Source of the DNA: Natrinema salaciae
GTDB taxonomy: Archaea; Halobacteriota; Halobacteria; Halobacteriales; Natrialbaceae
Assembly: GCF_900110865.1 (NCBI RefSeq)
Contig: NZ_FOFD01000002.1
Coordinates: 182,835-246,834, forward strand
Reading direction: 5' to 3'
DNA length: 64,000 nucleotides
The position numbers were made by a program, and so were the translations under genes. This document shows, in pieces, positions 15,630 to 23,679 of this stretch (positions within the stretch are counted from its first letter, which is position 1; every line of letters starts with the position of its first letter). The notes under the pieces were generated by a model. The model ran no database searches, was not told where the DNA came from, and saw nothing but the letters and a program-made list of their open reading frames with translations.

Positions 15630-17549
15630 CTACAGCGGGATGTCGTCGGGGACGTCATCCGAGTCTGGACTCGGTCCCTCTGGCAGCCTGTCGTGATGGT
15701 TGGTTATCTCGACGTAGCCGTACTCGAGGCGGACGTTCTCGTAGTGGTAGCTGCCAGCCGAGCCGGCGCTGTTAAGCGCCTCCCAGACGGCTGCCGGGAC
15801 ATCGACGTAGGCGTAGAGGCTGTTCTGGCCTTCACCTCTCTTGAAAGATATGTAGCACTCTCGAGTTTCGAAGTCGTAGAGGCCTTCGGCCAGATTCGAG
15901 CTGCTGAACTGCGTTTGCTCGATCGGATCCTTCGTTGCGACGCCGCCGACGACGTCCAGATCCGTCTCGACTTCCGACCAGTCGCGCTCGCCGATCTTGT
16001 TCTCGTCGGGCGGGAGTTGTTCCTCGACAGTTGGCTCGTCGGCCCCTGGAGGCCCCTGACGTCCGCCTAGTTCCGCGAGCAGCGTGCTGCCGTCGACGGG
16101 ATGGTCGTCGGGCAGCGGATCCCAGCCAGCGGCCTCTCGAGCCTCGTCGATCGTGACAGCCCGGCCCGCAGCGTCGACGCGGTTACGGGCGACTCGAGCG
16201 TTCTTCTCGGGTCGATCAGCGCCACGAAGTTCAAATTCGATTGTCCAGTTGTCGACGCCGAGTGCGGTCTGGTGGAGGATCTTGTAGAGGCGAGCCTCGA
16301 ACTTTTTCTGCTCGGGTGCGATGACATCCTCGGCGAACTCCCGGACCTGCTCCTTCGAATTAGATCGATTCGACGTGTCGGTGACGTTGATGAGGATTGG
16401 TGGTACGGCGTGCACCTTCGCGATCTCGTGCTCGTTGCGCTCGCGGAACTGCTGAAACTCCATGTCGAGGTCCTCGCGAGAGCCGACCGGGACCAGTTCG
16501 ATCTCGATGTCGTTGCCGTCCTCGCCAGTAAGGTCTGTCTCCTGCTGGAACTCTTCGACCTCGAGGATCGCCGTCCGATACCGAGTCCCCTTGAGGTTGT
16601 CCATCAGGTCCCGAAGCTCGTCCTTCGAGTCCTCCGTGAGCGTCCCGCCCGTGACCTTGACGACATAGTAGGGGATGCCGTGATGGTCGAAGAGGTCGTG
16701 GTTCCACTCCTTTGCTGCCTGATCGGCCCCCATCGTCTGCATGGCAGCGACCCAGTCGGGGATCCCGTAGTACAGCGAGAGCGGGCTGGGGTTCGGTATG
16801 AAGATGAGTTCGTTCGCCGGCTCGTTCTTGAGCTCGTCGGCGCTCGAGGCAGTCTTCCCCGTCTCCTTGTCGACGAAGATAGGCTCGCGGTCGTCGTCTT
16901 CACCCTGGCCTCGGTAGCGATCGCCGGCCTCGGCAAAGTAGCGACGGCGGCCCTGCCGGACTTGGAGATAGCCGTGGCCGCTCTGGATGACCTCCTTCTC
17001 TTCCCCGTCCTCGGTCTCGATCTTCTTCGTCGTCTTCCGGACGCGGACTGTCGTCGCCGGGACGTGAGCCAGCCCGGTCGGCGTACCGTCGCCCTCGACG
17101 AGGATCTCGAGTGCGGCCCAGCCGATCCCGTGGTAGTCCTGCCGAGCGAGTTCAAGTACCTCTTCGGGCGTGGAAGCGGCCGTCCCCTGGGGCCCGATCT
17201 GCCAGCTCGAGGTGGCGCCGTGCCAGAAGGTCTCGACGGCATCGTGATCATCGCCATCCGGGTCGGGGTCGTCGGCCTGGGGATGGGGAACGATCTCGAA
17301 GCCATAGCCGACTTCGTACCGCGCCTTCTTCCGAACGCAGGCTTGGTGGGTCTCGTTGATCTCCTGAAAGGCAGCCAGGGTCTCGGGGTCATACGGCGGC
17401 TTGATCCCGAGGCCGGCGTCGATCGAGATCCGACGCTCATCGAGTTGCGTCGTCTCGCGAGCCTTGTCCATCGTCTCCCCGTTGCCGAGGGTCGATACCG
17501 AAAGTGAGACTTCAGACGCCTGGTCGTCGGTGGTGTCGTCGCTACTCAT
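15630..17549 (-). CDS. Portal protein with C-terminal KTSC domain
   Basis: The product is 639 aa. Residues about 50-450 match the PBSX-type portal family: ETHQACVRKKARYEVGYGF near the start, the wing and stem helices, the conserved NPSPLSLYYGIPDWVAA, and VHAVPPILINVTD. It forms the packaging ring at one capsid vertex. After a linker, residues about 550-610 (YISFKRGEGQNSLYAYVDVP...WEALNSAGSAGSYHYENVR) have the layout of a KTSC domain: a strand pair, 'Y.YVDVP..V', then 'S.G.Y....I'. KTSC domains are usually short stand-alone phage proteins or the end of lysyl-tRNA synthetase. Fusion to a portal is unusual. Confidence 0.9.
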   Translation of the reverse strand: MSSDDTTDDQASEVSLSVSTLGNGETMDKARETTQLDERRISIDAGLGIKPPYDPETLAAFQEINETHQACVRKKARYEVGYGFEIVPHPQADDPDPDGDDHDAVETFWHGATSSWQIGPQGTAASTPEEVLELARQDYHGIGWAALEILVEGDGTPTGLAHVPATTVRVRKTTKKIETEDGEEKEVIQSGHGYLQVRQGRRRYFAEAGDRYRGQGEDDDREPIFVDKETGKTASSADELKNEPANELIFIPNPSPLSLYYGIPDWVAAMQTMGADQAAKEWNHDLFDHHGIPYYVVKVTGGTLTEDSKDELRDLMDNLKGTRYRTAILEVEEFQQETDLTGEDGNDIEIELVPVGSREDLDMEFQQFRERNEHEIAKVHAVPPILINVTDTSNRSNSKEQVREFAEDVIAPEQKKFEARLYKILHQTALGVDNWTIEFELRGADRPEKNARVARNRVDAAGRAVTIDEAREAAGWDPLPDDHPVDGSTLLAELGGRQGPPGADEPTVEEQLPPDENKIGERDWSEVETDLDVVGGVATKDPIEQTQFSSSNLAEGLYDFETRECYISFKRGEGQNSLYAYVDVPAAVWEALNSAGSAGSYHYENVRLEYGYVEITNHHDRLPEGPSPDSDDVPDDIPL

Positions 17550-17565
17550 AGTGTTGTCTGGAAAG

Positions 17566-19200
17566 TTAGAGGTAACTCACGCCACTGCTGCCATCTCCGC
17601 CCTCGTTTTCGTCGCCGTCGTCGCGATCGTCGACGTCGTCGAGTGCTCCCATCGACTCGAGCCGGCGGAATCCCTTCTCGGCCATGTACCACGATGCAAT
17701 AAGGTCGGGCGTGTGGCCGTGGAGCTTCCCGTCGCGACGCTCGAGGCTTTGCATCGCCGTGATGAAGTCCTCGGTTGGGCGATGGCCACGGTGAAAGAGG
17801 ATGTAGCCGTTCTCGACGAGCGTCCGGATCCGCGGGATGCCGTTCTCCCAGCTGTGTTTCTGGCCGGACGTCGTCAGCCCGGTTACCTTCGCAGCCAGCT
17901 GGGCATCGAACTCAATAGCATCCTCGGCGACGTAGGACTGCATCCCGTTGTCCTCGATCACGACCAGCGCGGGGTCGTACCGTCGGTCGAACTCGAGGAG
18001 TTGGTTTTTGACCTGACTCGGTTGCATTCCCGCTTCGGCGTGGGCGTCCAAGAGACGACGTCGACCATCGCGTTGCAGGAGCCAGACCGAGAAGGCAGCA
18101 TCGTCACCAGTCGGCGAGTTCGCCGGGTCGTGACCCAGGATGATCGCCTCGCCCGGACCGGCACGGTACTTCGGCGGCGGGTCGCGATCGTCGATCGAGC
18201 AGCCGCCTTCCGCGGCCGGCTTCCGGACATCGGTTGCCTCGATCAGGTTGCCGCTCGAGCCCATGATGACGAGACAGTATTCTCGCCAGAACCGATGGTC
18301 AGCCATCTGGGAGCGCTTGTTCGCGAGCCACTGGGGACCTCGAGCTTCCGGCCACAGCACCTGGAGTGTCTCGCCCTCGTTCCACGGATCCTCGACTTTG
18401 GTGTAGAGTTCCTCGTCGGGCCGACGATCCTGCCAGTCGTCGTCGGCGCCGAACTGCTGATCCCAGAAGTCGAGGATTGCAGGATACTCGTCGAACTCGT
18501 ACCCCTCGAGGTTGCGGTAGTCGTTGTAGATATCGTCCGGACGCTTCCGGGTCCCGATCATCACCGTACGGCCGCCCTCTTTGACCATCGGGACGGAGAC
18601 GGCCTGGATCCAGTCGAGGACATCTTCGGTGTCCCCGTCGCCTTTCTCCTTGATGATGTCGTCCAGGACGAGCAGATGTGCGCGGTCGCCCTCGATCCCG
18701 CCGAAGAGCCAGCCGGCGTTGAGCATCGAGCCGTGGGCCCACTCCTTGGCCTCGATCGTGTCCTTCTTCCGCGGCCCATTCAGGTTTGTGAGCCACGGGT
18801 TACGCTCGACGAACTTCCAGAACTCGGTGTCCGCTTTCTTCTTGACCGAGCCCTGGTTGTTCATCGCCCAGACCGCTCGGAAGCCGTCTTTGTACTCGAG
18901 CGAGGCGATGAGGTAGGCCAGCGTGATCGTCGTCTTCAGTCCGTCGCGATGGCACAGCAGGACGCGATCGCCGCCGTCGAAGCCCTCGAGCCAGTGCTCG
19001 TGATGATCGCCCAGGAGGTGGTACTGGTCTTCGGCCATCTCCTCGGCCATGTAGTTCCGCGTGAGCTCGTTCGCGTACGTGATCCAGTCGCCCGTCTCGA
19101 ACGGGTTCAAGAGGTCGCGTTTGGTCTCGGGATCGGAGACGAGCTCAAGGAGTTGCTCGGCGCTGGCATCGACGTCGTCGGACTCGAGTAGACTACTCAT
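17566..19200 (-). CDS. terL: Large terminase subunit (TerL)
   Basis: The product is 544 aa. The N-terminal ATPase has a deviant Walker A at residues 83-92 (CHRDGLKTTI) and Walker B at about 176-181 (LLVLDD), then a coupling motif around GTRKR. The C-terminal RNase H-like nuclease begins at GHDPANS (first catalytic Asp) with a second acid in VVIEDN and a later Asp near HGHTPDLI. It translocates and cuts DNA at the portal. Its start overlaps the small subunit gene by eight bases. The last 30 residues are an Asp/Gly-rich tail. Confidence 0.9.
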   Translation of the reverse strand: MSSLLESDDVDASAEQLLELVSDPETKRDLLNPFETGDWITYANELTRNYMAEEMAEDQYHLLGDHHEHWLEGFDGGDRVLLCHRDGLKTTITLAYLIASLEYKDGFRAVWAMNNQGSVKKKADTEFWKFVERNPWLTNLNGPRKKDTIEAKEWAHGSMLNAGWLFGGIEGDRAHLLVLDDIIKEKGDGDTEDVLDWIQAVSVPMVKEGGRTVMIGTRKRPDDIYNDYRNLEGYEFDEYPAILDFWDQQFGADDDWQDRRPDEELYTKVEDPWNEGETLQVLWPEARGPQWLANKRSQMADHRFWREYCLVIMGSSGNLIEATDVRKPAAEGGCSIDDRDPPPKYRAGPGEAIILGHDPANSPTGDDAAFSVWLLQRDGRRRLLDAHAEAGMQPSQVKNQLLEFDRRYDPALVVIEDNGMQSYVAEDAIEFDAQLAAKVTGLTTSGQKHSWENGIPRIRTLVENGYILFHRGHRPTEDFITAMQSLERRDGKLHGHTPDLIASWYMAEKGFRRLESMGALDDVDDRDDGDENEGGDGSSGVSYL

Positions 19201-19750
19201 TGAGATCTCCCGAATCCTGCTGCTGCTTCATCTGGATCAACTGTCGTGCGATCTCTTTCTCATCTTCGCCGAGTTCCTGGGTGGTTGTTTGGTCGATGTC
19301 GGCGTCCATGTCGACCTCGCGCTTCTCGGTCTTAACGTAGCCGTAGGAGCGCTCGAGGACAAACTCAGCGTCAACGTCCTGGATCAATTCACGCTCGGCT
19401 TCGCTTCGCGCGCGTTCGAGCGATTCCGAGAAATCCTCGTGAGCCTCCCGCCAGTCGTGAAGCGTGGAGACGCCGACACCTGCAACACGGGCGATCCCCT
19501 CGTAGGTGAGACCCTGTCGTGCAGCCTCAAAGATGTCGTCCTCGTACTTCTCAAGTTTCGAAGGGCGGCCTTTGCCGCCGTCCTCATCTTCGAGGATCGA
19601 AGCTGCCGAGGATTCACCGAGCATATGGATGGCGGCGAGTTCGTCGACGCTCGCAGTGAGGACGTCGTCGACGGTCTCGAAGCCAGCCTCCTCGAGCGCT
19701 TCGGCTATCGCTGGGCCGACGCCGTCAATCTCGGTGAGGTCCTCGGTCAT
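19193..19750 (-). CDS. terS: Small terminase subunit with N-terminal helix-hairpin-helix
   Basis: The product is 185 aa. Residues about 8-41 (DGVGPAIAEALEEAGFETVD) are a clear helix-hairpin-helix pair of the kind found in archaeal Rad51 and haloarchaeal L32e. Residues about 60-110 are a helix-turn-helix (DDIFEAARQGLTYEGIARVAGVGVSTLHDW), the DNA-recognition domain of small terminases. The C-terminus is helical and charged and probably contacts TerL. Adding HhH to TerS would give a second, sequence-independent DNA grip. Position next to terL makes the assignment firm. Confidence 0.85.
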   Translation of the reverse strand: MTEDLTEIDGVGPAIAEALEEAGFETVDDVLTASVDELAAIHMLGESSAASILEDEDGGKGRPSKLEKYEDDIFEAARQGLTYEGIARVAGVGVSTLHDWREAHEDFSESLERARSEAERELIQDVDAEFVLERSYGYVKTEKREVDMDADIDQTTTQELGEDEKEIARQLIQMKQQQDSGDLNE

Positions 19751-19753
19751 GGG

Positions 19754-20026
19754 TTAGTCCTCCTGGTCGCTACGAGGGTGTCCCTCGTTCGCGATCGTGT
19801 ACTCGAGGATCTCCGGGCCGACGAGGATCGCGCCGATGATCGTCAGTGCAGTCATCGGATCAGCGCCTTGCTGGATTGCATAGACGCCACCGGCGACGCC
19901 GAGTAGTTGCGTCGTCGCCTTGATCGTCTTGTAAACGGCGAGTGTCACGTGGAACCGCCTCGATACGGCTTCGTTGCACTTCCGGATCGATTCGCGGGTC
20001 GTTGGGTGGTGTTGTCTCGTTGCCAT
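19754..20026 (-). CDS. Small membrane protein upstream of the terminase genes
   Basis: The product is 90 aa with a basic N-terminus (residues 1-26), then two probable membrane segments (about 30-52 and 58-76) and a short charged tail. ATG 20026 is chosen because it lies nine bases after the upstream gene; longer versions overlap that gene and are Arg-rich. The two-segment layout resembles holins, but holin-based lysis is not established in archaea. The role is unknown. Confidence 0.55.
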   Translation of the reverse strand: MATRQHHPTTRESIRKCNEAVSRRFHVTLAVYKTIKATTQLLGVAGGVYAIQQGADPMTALTIIGAILVGPEILEYTIANEGHPRSDQED

Positions 20027-20034
20027 GGCATCTA

Positions 20035-20634
20035 TCAGACCTCGATCGGGTCGGCGAGCTCCTCGAGGAGGTGATCCAGCTCGAGATCGAACGCGACCAT
20101 CACCACACCGGTCTCGACGTCCATCGTCTCGCCGCGGTAGTGATCGCGCCACTGGTCCGGACGCCACGGCGTCGCCTCCTCGTGGGCGGTGATCATGGTC
20201 CCTTCATCGGTCTCGAACAGCCGGACATGGACCTGCCGCGGTCGGAGGAAGTGCGGTGCGCCGTGGAACGGTGCTGGTCCCTCGTAGCGTGCCCAGCTGG
20301 CTACCTCCGGTCGACCGAGCCAGTCACGGGCGAAGCTCGCCAGCGGCTGGGGTTCGTATCCGGCGTTGGCGAGGTCCTCGAGGACGGTCTCCGGTGGATC
20401 GTCGACGATGTCGACGACCTGGTTGGTGCCGATCTCGGTCTCGGCGTAGAGGTCCTCGTCGTGGCGTTGGAACAGTCGATGAAGGATCGGGATAGCGTAT
20501 CGCCGTAGCGGGCCCCAGAAACGGGCCCGGTCGTTGAAGTAGTGCTCGCCGACGTAGAGCCGACCGAGCACTAGGAGCGACACGGTCGCGACGCCGGCGT
20601 AGTAGACGACGTCATCTGGGAGTGTTTCGATCAT
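20035..20634 (-). CDS. Membrane-anchored protein of unknown function
   Basis: The product is 199 aa. One N-terminal transmembrane helix (residues about 10-27) is followed by a basic patch, then a soluble domain. That domain has a helix (PPETVLEDLANAGYEPQPLASF) and a beta region (RPRQVHVRLFETDEGTMITAHEEATPWRPDQWRDHYRG). ATG 20634 is chosen; an ATG 12 codons upstream is possible. The protein resembles conserved accessory proteins seen near terminase genes of haloarchaeal proviruses, from memory only. Upstream, 20635-20833 holds no gene I can support. Confidence 0.55.
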   Translation of the reverse strand: MIETLPDDVVYYAGVATVSLLVLGRLYVGEHYFNDRARFWGPLRRYAIPILHRLFQRHDEDLYAETEIGTNQVVDIVDDPPETVLEDLANAGYEPQPLASFARDWLGRPEVASWARYEGPAPFHGAPHFLRPRQVHVRLFETDEGTMITAHEEATPWRPDQWRDHYRGETMDVETGVVMVAFDLELDHLLEELADPIEV

Positions 20635-20833
20635 GGTGTCGTGTATGAAAACGGGTGCGCCGGGTCGCATCTGCGAGGCTTGTGCCGAATCCCGGCGCGG
20701 GTCGGGGCGGCCCGTTGGTGCCTGATAGTCGCGGGATGGTGTCCGCCCCGATGCGTGGTGTCAGCGGAAACGATGACAGGAGGCCCTCAGTCTGACGGGG
20801 TGGGGTCGACGTCGGACATCATCGGGGATCGCG

Positions 20834-20989
20834 TCAACCGTGTCGCATTGCCATGAACTGCTGGAAGTGCTGATCGCAGAGCCGATCGCCCTTGTAGGAG
20901 TTTGTCGGGTCTCTGGTGCAGTTGCCCCGGTCGCAGGTACCGCGGCCATCGTTCCTCAGTTCGAGCGCGAGTGTGTCTGCGGTGTCCAT
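20834..20989 (-). CDS. Small zinc-finger protein (51 aa)
   Basis: The product is 51 aa, beginning MDTADTLALELRNDG and carrying C-x4-C ... C-x2-H (TCDRGNCTRD, LCDQHFQQF), a compact zinc site. It starts five bases after the stop of the preceding small gene and ends before the 20.7-kb gap. Short single-finger proteins of this type are common in haloarchaeal viruses and plasmids. It may bind DNA or protein; nothing more can be said. Confidence 0.6.
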   Translation of the reverse strand: MDTADTLALELRNDGRGTCDRGNCTRDPTNSYKGDRLCDQHFQQFMAMRHG

Positions 20990-20994
20990 AGATG

Positions 20995-21177
20995 CTATCG
21001 AGGTTGTACGCTTGCTCGTCCGGTCGTGATCGTGGTGCCGTTAGCGTCGACGACGATCTCCGAGCGTGGCTCGCCCCACGTTGGCGTCCATCGGACTTCG
21101 TCGACGACGCCCTCGAGGCGACGCCCGGCGAAGCGGACCTCGACCGGAAGACCCTCAGCGATCGGTTGAACTGTCAT
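20995..21177 (-). CDS. Small beta-rich protein (60 aa)
   Basis: The product is 60 aa: MTVQPIAEGLPVEVRFAGRR then strand-turn-strand patterns (EGVVDEVRWTPTW, SEIVVDANGTTITTG). It looks like a small beta-barrel. It is packed between two zinc-protein genes (four bases and five bases away), which supports it being real. The function is unknown. Confidence 0.55.
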   Translation of the reverse strand: MTVQPIAEGLPVEVRFAGRRLEGVVDEVRWTPTWGEPRSEIVVDANGTTITTGRASVQPR

Positions 21178-21181
21178 CGAA

Positions 21182-21718
21182 TCACCGGCGAGCGCGTTCC
21201 ACGCAGACCGCCGTCGCGGCTTCGAAGACCTCGGTGTCCAGGCTGGCAAAGTCCTCGAGAGATTTGAGATGGCCGACGGCGTGCTTGAGCTTGTCCACGG
21301 CCACCGGCTCGCCGAGCTCGTGAAGACGATCGGCGAGTGTCTCCGCCCGCCGGAGTGCGTCGCGTCGCGAGAGGGGATCAGTGTCTGCCCGGCCGGCGAT
21401 CGCACCGCAGTCGTTGCAGACGGTCCGGACGGGATACTTCGCGATCGCCGTGTTGTCGACCTGCCGAATACCTCGGAGTGGGCCTTCCGGCCCGATCTCG
21501 CCCAGGTTGGTCTTGTGCAGTCGGACTGACTCGGCCCGGGTGGCCTTGGGTTCGAGGTCCTGACCTTCTCCGCCCCAGGCGACGCGTCGGTGGTCGCTCT
21601 TGAGACGTCTAAAGCAGCAAGAGCACGTCTCGGGGTTGTTGAATACGTAGCGTCGGAAGACGCGATCGGGTTCATCGCGACCCTGTACCTCGCCAACGGT
21701 GTAGGCTGTGGTGGACAT
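21182..21718 (-). CDS. Zinc-binding protein with split CxxC pairs
   Basis: The product is 178 aa. It has CSCC-type and CNDC-type cysteine pairs about 65 residues apart (ETCSCCFRRLKSDHRR and RTVCNDCGAI), which could make one zinc ribbon. The C-terminal half is helical (LSRRDALRRAETLADRLHELG). I chose ATG 21718 because the 29 residues encoded upstream of it look non-coding. However, an ATG at 21805 sits about 26 bases after a TTAAG-type TATA box, so transcription probably starts there and a 207-aa form cannot be excluded. Confidence 0.6.
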   Translation of the reverse strand: MSTTAYTVGEVQGRDEPDRVFRRYVFNNPETCSCCFRRLKSDHRRVAWGGEGQDLEPKATRAESVRLHKTNLGEIGPEGPLRGIRQVDNTAIAKYPVRTVCNDCGAIAGRADTDPLSRRDALRRAETLADRLHELGEPVAVDKLKHAVGHLKSLEDFASLDTEVFEAATAVCVERARR

Positions 21719-22119
21719 GGTAGGAGAAGCCGCTGGCTGTCGGCCACCCCCCGACGTCGTCGTTGCCTCGATCGGGGAGCGATAGGAGACAGCCGTTACT
21801 ATCATCCATAGTGATAGCTGAACTTAAGCGAATAGATAGGACGCTGTTTTTCGGGAATTATCGGTGGACAGTACAGATGGAGTCGGTACTGGAGCAGCCA
21901 TCTACCTATTTGATAGCTGCCAGAAATGGTGTGCTGAACATAGAGGTTGCATCTCTCATGCTGCCCTCATTTATTTCCGGTTCGTCAACGCTGAACCGAC
22001 TGTGAGGCCGCACGTGCGAGCGGAACAAATCAGGATGAAGACATACCTGCTGTACATCAACGGTCAGTGACGAAAATTTACAACCGGTAGAACCGCACAC
22101 AAATAACCATCAAGATACA
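21719..22119. other. AT-richer intergenic region with a promoter
   Basis: About 400 bases without a gene I can support. Near 21803-21835 there is a CTATCA-7 bases-TGATAG inverted repeat and, on the minus strand, CGCTTAAG, a likely TFB/TATA element for the zinc-protein operon to the left. From about 21840 to 22120 the base composition is clearly more AT-rich than the surrounding provirus. Short open frames here (up to 80 codons) have no coding character. Confidence 0.5.
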
Positions 22120-22467
22120 TTACCAGATAGTGTGGTCATATGGGGCCGCGTCGCAAACATTGCCATACCCATCCCCATCATAGTCTAACTGACTGGGGTC
22201 ATAGTCATCCGGACAGTTATCGTTGTAATTTGGGACTCCATCACCATCGATGTCATTTGGGTCAACAGGCTCGCTGTCCCCTCGGTTATCGCGGGCTTTG
22301 TCAGTGTTCGTGTCGTAGTTATCGTTCGCCTGGTTTGGGGCGTTTCCCTTTGCAGGGAGGTCATCTGGTGGCCCGTTCGAATCGGCGGCAACGGTGCCCA
22401 CTCCCATGCCAGCGACTGTGAGGCCGATGAGCACGAGGACGACCACGAGGATCAGTAGTATTCGCAT
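22120..22467 (-). CDS. Secreted protein with thrombospondin type 3-like calcium repeats
   Basis: The product is 115 aa. Residues 1-28 are a hydrophobic signal or anchor ending near VAA. A Asn/Asp/Pro-rich linker follows, then DIDGDGVPNYNDNCP and DYDGDGYGNVCDA: two Dx-DGDG calcium loops with the paired cysteines typical of thrombospondin type 3 repeats. It would be outside the cell or bound to the membrane. The gene is AT-richer than its neighbours and separated by gaps on both sides, which suggests a late insertion ('moron') expressed on its own. Confidence 0.7.
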   Translation of the reverse strand: MRILLILVVVLVLIGLTVAGMGVGTVAADSNGPPDDLPAKGNAPNQANDNYDTNTDKARDNRGDSEPVDPNDIDGDGVPNYNDNCPDDYDPSQLDYDGDGYGNVCDAAPYDHTIW

Positions 22468-22711
22468 AGTGGCTCATCCGATACTAGGCGCCGGACAGGG
22501 ATAACCATCGCGTCCGTCCTGCCTCCATCGGCTCGTACACCGATGCCTGAACGACGCGTCCTTCCCACACGAATCCATCCCGACGGTCTCCCCTGATAGA
22601 TATGCGCCCTGTATTCAGCATGATTTGCCAGACATCACCCGAAACAGGCAGAAACCTCCGCAGTCAGTTCGCACACGTACTTACCGGATCGGCCACCTAA
22701 ATTCAGACCTT

Positions 22712-22736
22712 GTAATTGGTATGGGTACCGAATTAC
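22712..22736. promoter_or_regulatory. Near-palindrome at the end of the winged-helix gene
   Basis: GTAATTGGTA-tggg-TACCGAATTAC is an inverted repeat with a single-base bulge. It overlaps the last codons of the winged-helix gene and lies at the head of a 265-bp gene-free stretch (22468-22732). It could act as operator or terminator hairpin. Only the repeat itself is seen. Confidence 0.35.
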
Positions 22737-22969
22737 CAACTACTTCTATGGCGTCTATACTGCCCTTTTCTCGCGTCACGAGGGTGCGTCTTGATTTCGA
22801 GGACACCCTTATTCTCGAGCAGCCGGCCAGAGTCTCGGATCGACTTTTTCGAAAGGCCAGTGCAGTCGACAATCTCCTCGACGGTCATGGGTCCATCCTC
22901 GAGGGCGAGGTAGACGAGTCGGGCAGCTGGCGGTTCGTCGGCGACTTTTTCGGGGAGTTGTTCAGGCAT
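22733..22969 (-). CDS. Winged-helix transcription regulator
   Basis: The product is 78 aa. VYLALEDGPMTVEEIVDCTGLSKKSIRDSGRLLENKGVLEIKTHPRD is a standard winged-helix unit of the MarR/TrmB/ArsR style: helix 1, helix-turn-helix with 'GLSKKSI', then the wing. The basic tail (RKGQYRRHR) could add DNA contact. It overlaps the preceding 31-codon gene by five bases. As the only clear small regulator in the element, it is a candidate for lysogeny control, but its target is not known. Confidence 0.65.
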   Translation of the reverse strand: MPEQLPEKVADEPPAARLVYLALEDGPMTVEEIVDCTGLSKKSIRDSGRLLENKGVLEIKTHPRDARKGQYRRHRSSW

Positions 22970-23060
22970 GGTGTTCGGTGTCTTCGAAGTCGATCGCGAC
23001 GACGCCGTCAGGCTCGAGAGCGTTCTGCCAGAGTTCGCAGGTGTCCTCGAAGACGGTCAT
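22965..23060 (-). CDS. Very small acidic protein (31 aa)
   Basis: The product is 31 aa (MTVFEDTCELWQNALEPDG and on to EHHA). It overlaps the upstream gene by four bases (ATGA) and the downstream regulator gene by five. That chain of overlaps is the main evidence that it is translated. The composition is acidic with one Cys and one Trp. The function is unknown. Confidence 0.45.
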
Positions 23061-23287
23061 CCCTTGAACTCACCTCGGACTGCACTGCGGACTTTTCGCG
23101 AGTCAGCCTTCGAACAGTCGAAGCAGAGCGTGTTATGTGGGTGGTCGTGATCGCGATCGACTGCGTAGAGTTCGCGTTCGACGGTCGTGGGATCGAACGT
23201 TTCACCGCAGTACGTGACGCCGACGAGGCTCTCGACGCAGAAGCCACCGTGACCGTTGTCGAGATTCACCACGTAGCCGGTCGTCAC
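23057..23287 (-). CDS. Small zinc-binding protein (76 aa)
   Basis: The product is 76 aa with Cys/His sites: GFCVESLVGVTYC, then HDHPHNTLCFDC. This spacing can hold a zinc ion. It overlaps the previous gene by four bases (ATGA) and the next by four. Proteins of this type are frequent in haloarchaeal virus early regions. The role is unknown, perhaps nucleic-acid binding. Confidence 0.6.
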   Translation of the reverse strand: MTTGYVVNLDNGHGGFCVESLVGVTYCGETFDPTTVERELYAVDRDHDHPHNTLCFDCSKADSRKVRSAVRGEFKG

Positions 23288-23679
23288 GAGTCGTCACCCC
23301 GAAGGTACTGGATTCGCCGGTTCGCGGTCCCGATCACATCTTCACGGCGTCGCGACTCCTCGACCCGCGAGAAGTACGTTTGGTTCTTCTCGACGAGTTT
23401 TTTGGCGTCGTCGATCCCGAGTCGTGTCCGATCTTCGTCGTCGGTGGCCTGGAACAGGTCGCCGTTGCGTCGAGCGGCCGTGATCGCTTTATGCAGTTCA
23501 TTGAGCCCGAAGTGACCGTAACCTGCCCCGTGGAGCGTCTGGATGACTGACGATTGCTTCGCGAGTGGCGGCTGCTTGTTGCCGCTGTTGTGGTCGACGG
23601 CGCTGATGACGGCCTCGTATACCTCCTTGGTACGCTTGCGGTGTTCTGCTTCCGTCTGGGTAGTAGATGATCGGGCCAT
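23284..23679 (-). CDS. Helical accessory protein next to MCM
   Basis: The product is 131 aa, basic to neutral and helical. The section KQSSVIQTLHGAGYGHFGLNELHKAITAARRNGDLF looks like a winged-helix fold, and the C-terminal 40 residues are charged helix. The gene starts on the base before the MCM stop region ends, so the two are probably co-transcribed. It may assist viral DNA replication; this is inferred only from position. Confidence 0.5.
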   Translation of the reverse strand: MARSSTTQTEAEHRKRTKEVYEAVISAVDHNSGNKQPPLAKQSSVIQTLHGAGYGHFGLNELHKAITAARRNGDLFQATDDEDRTRLGIDDAKKLVEKNQTYFSRVEESRRREDVIGTANRRIQYLRGDDS

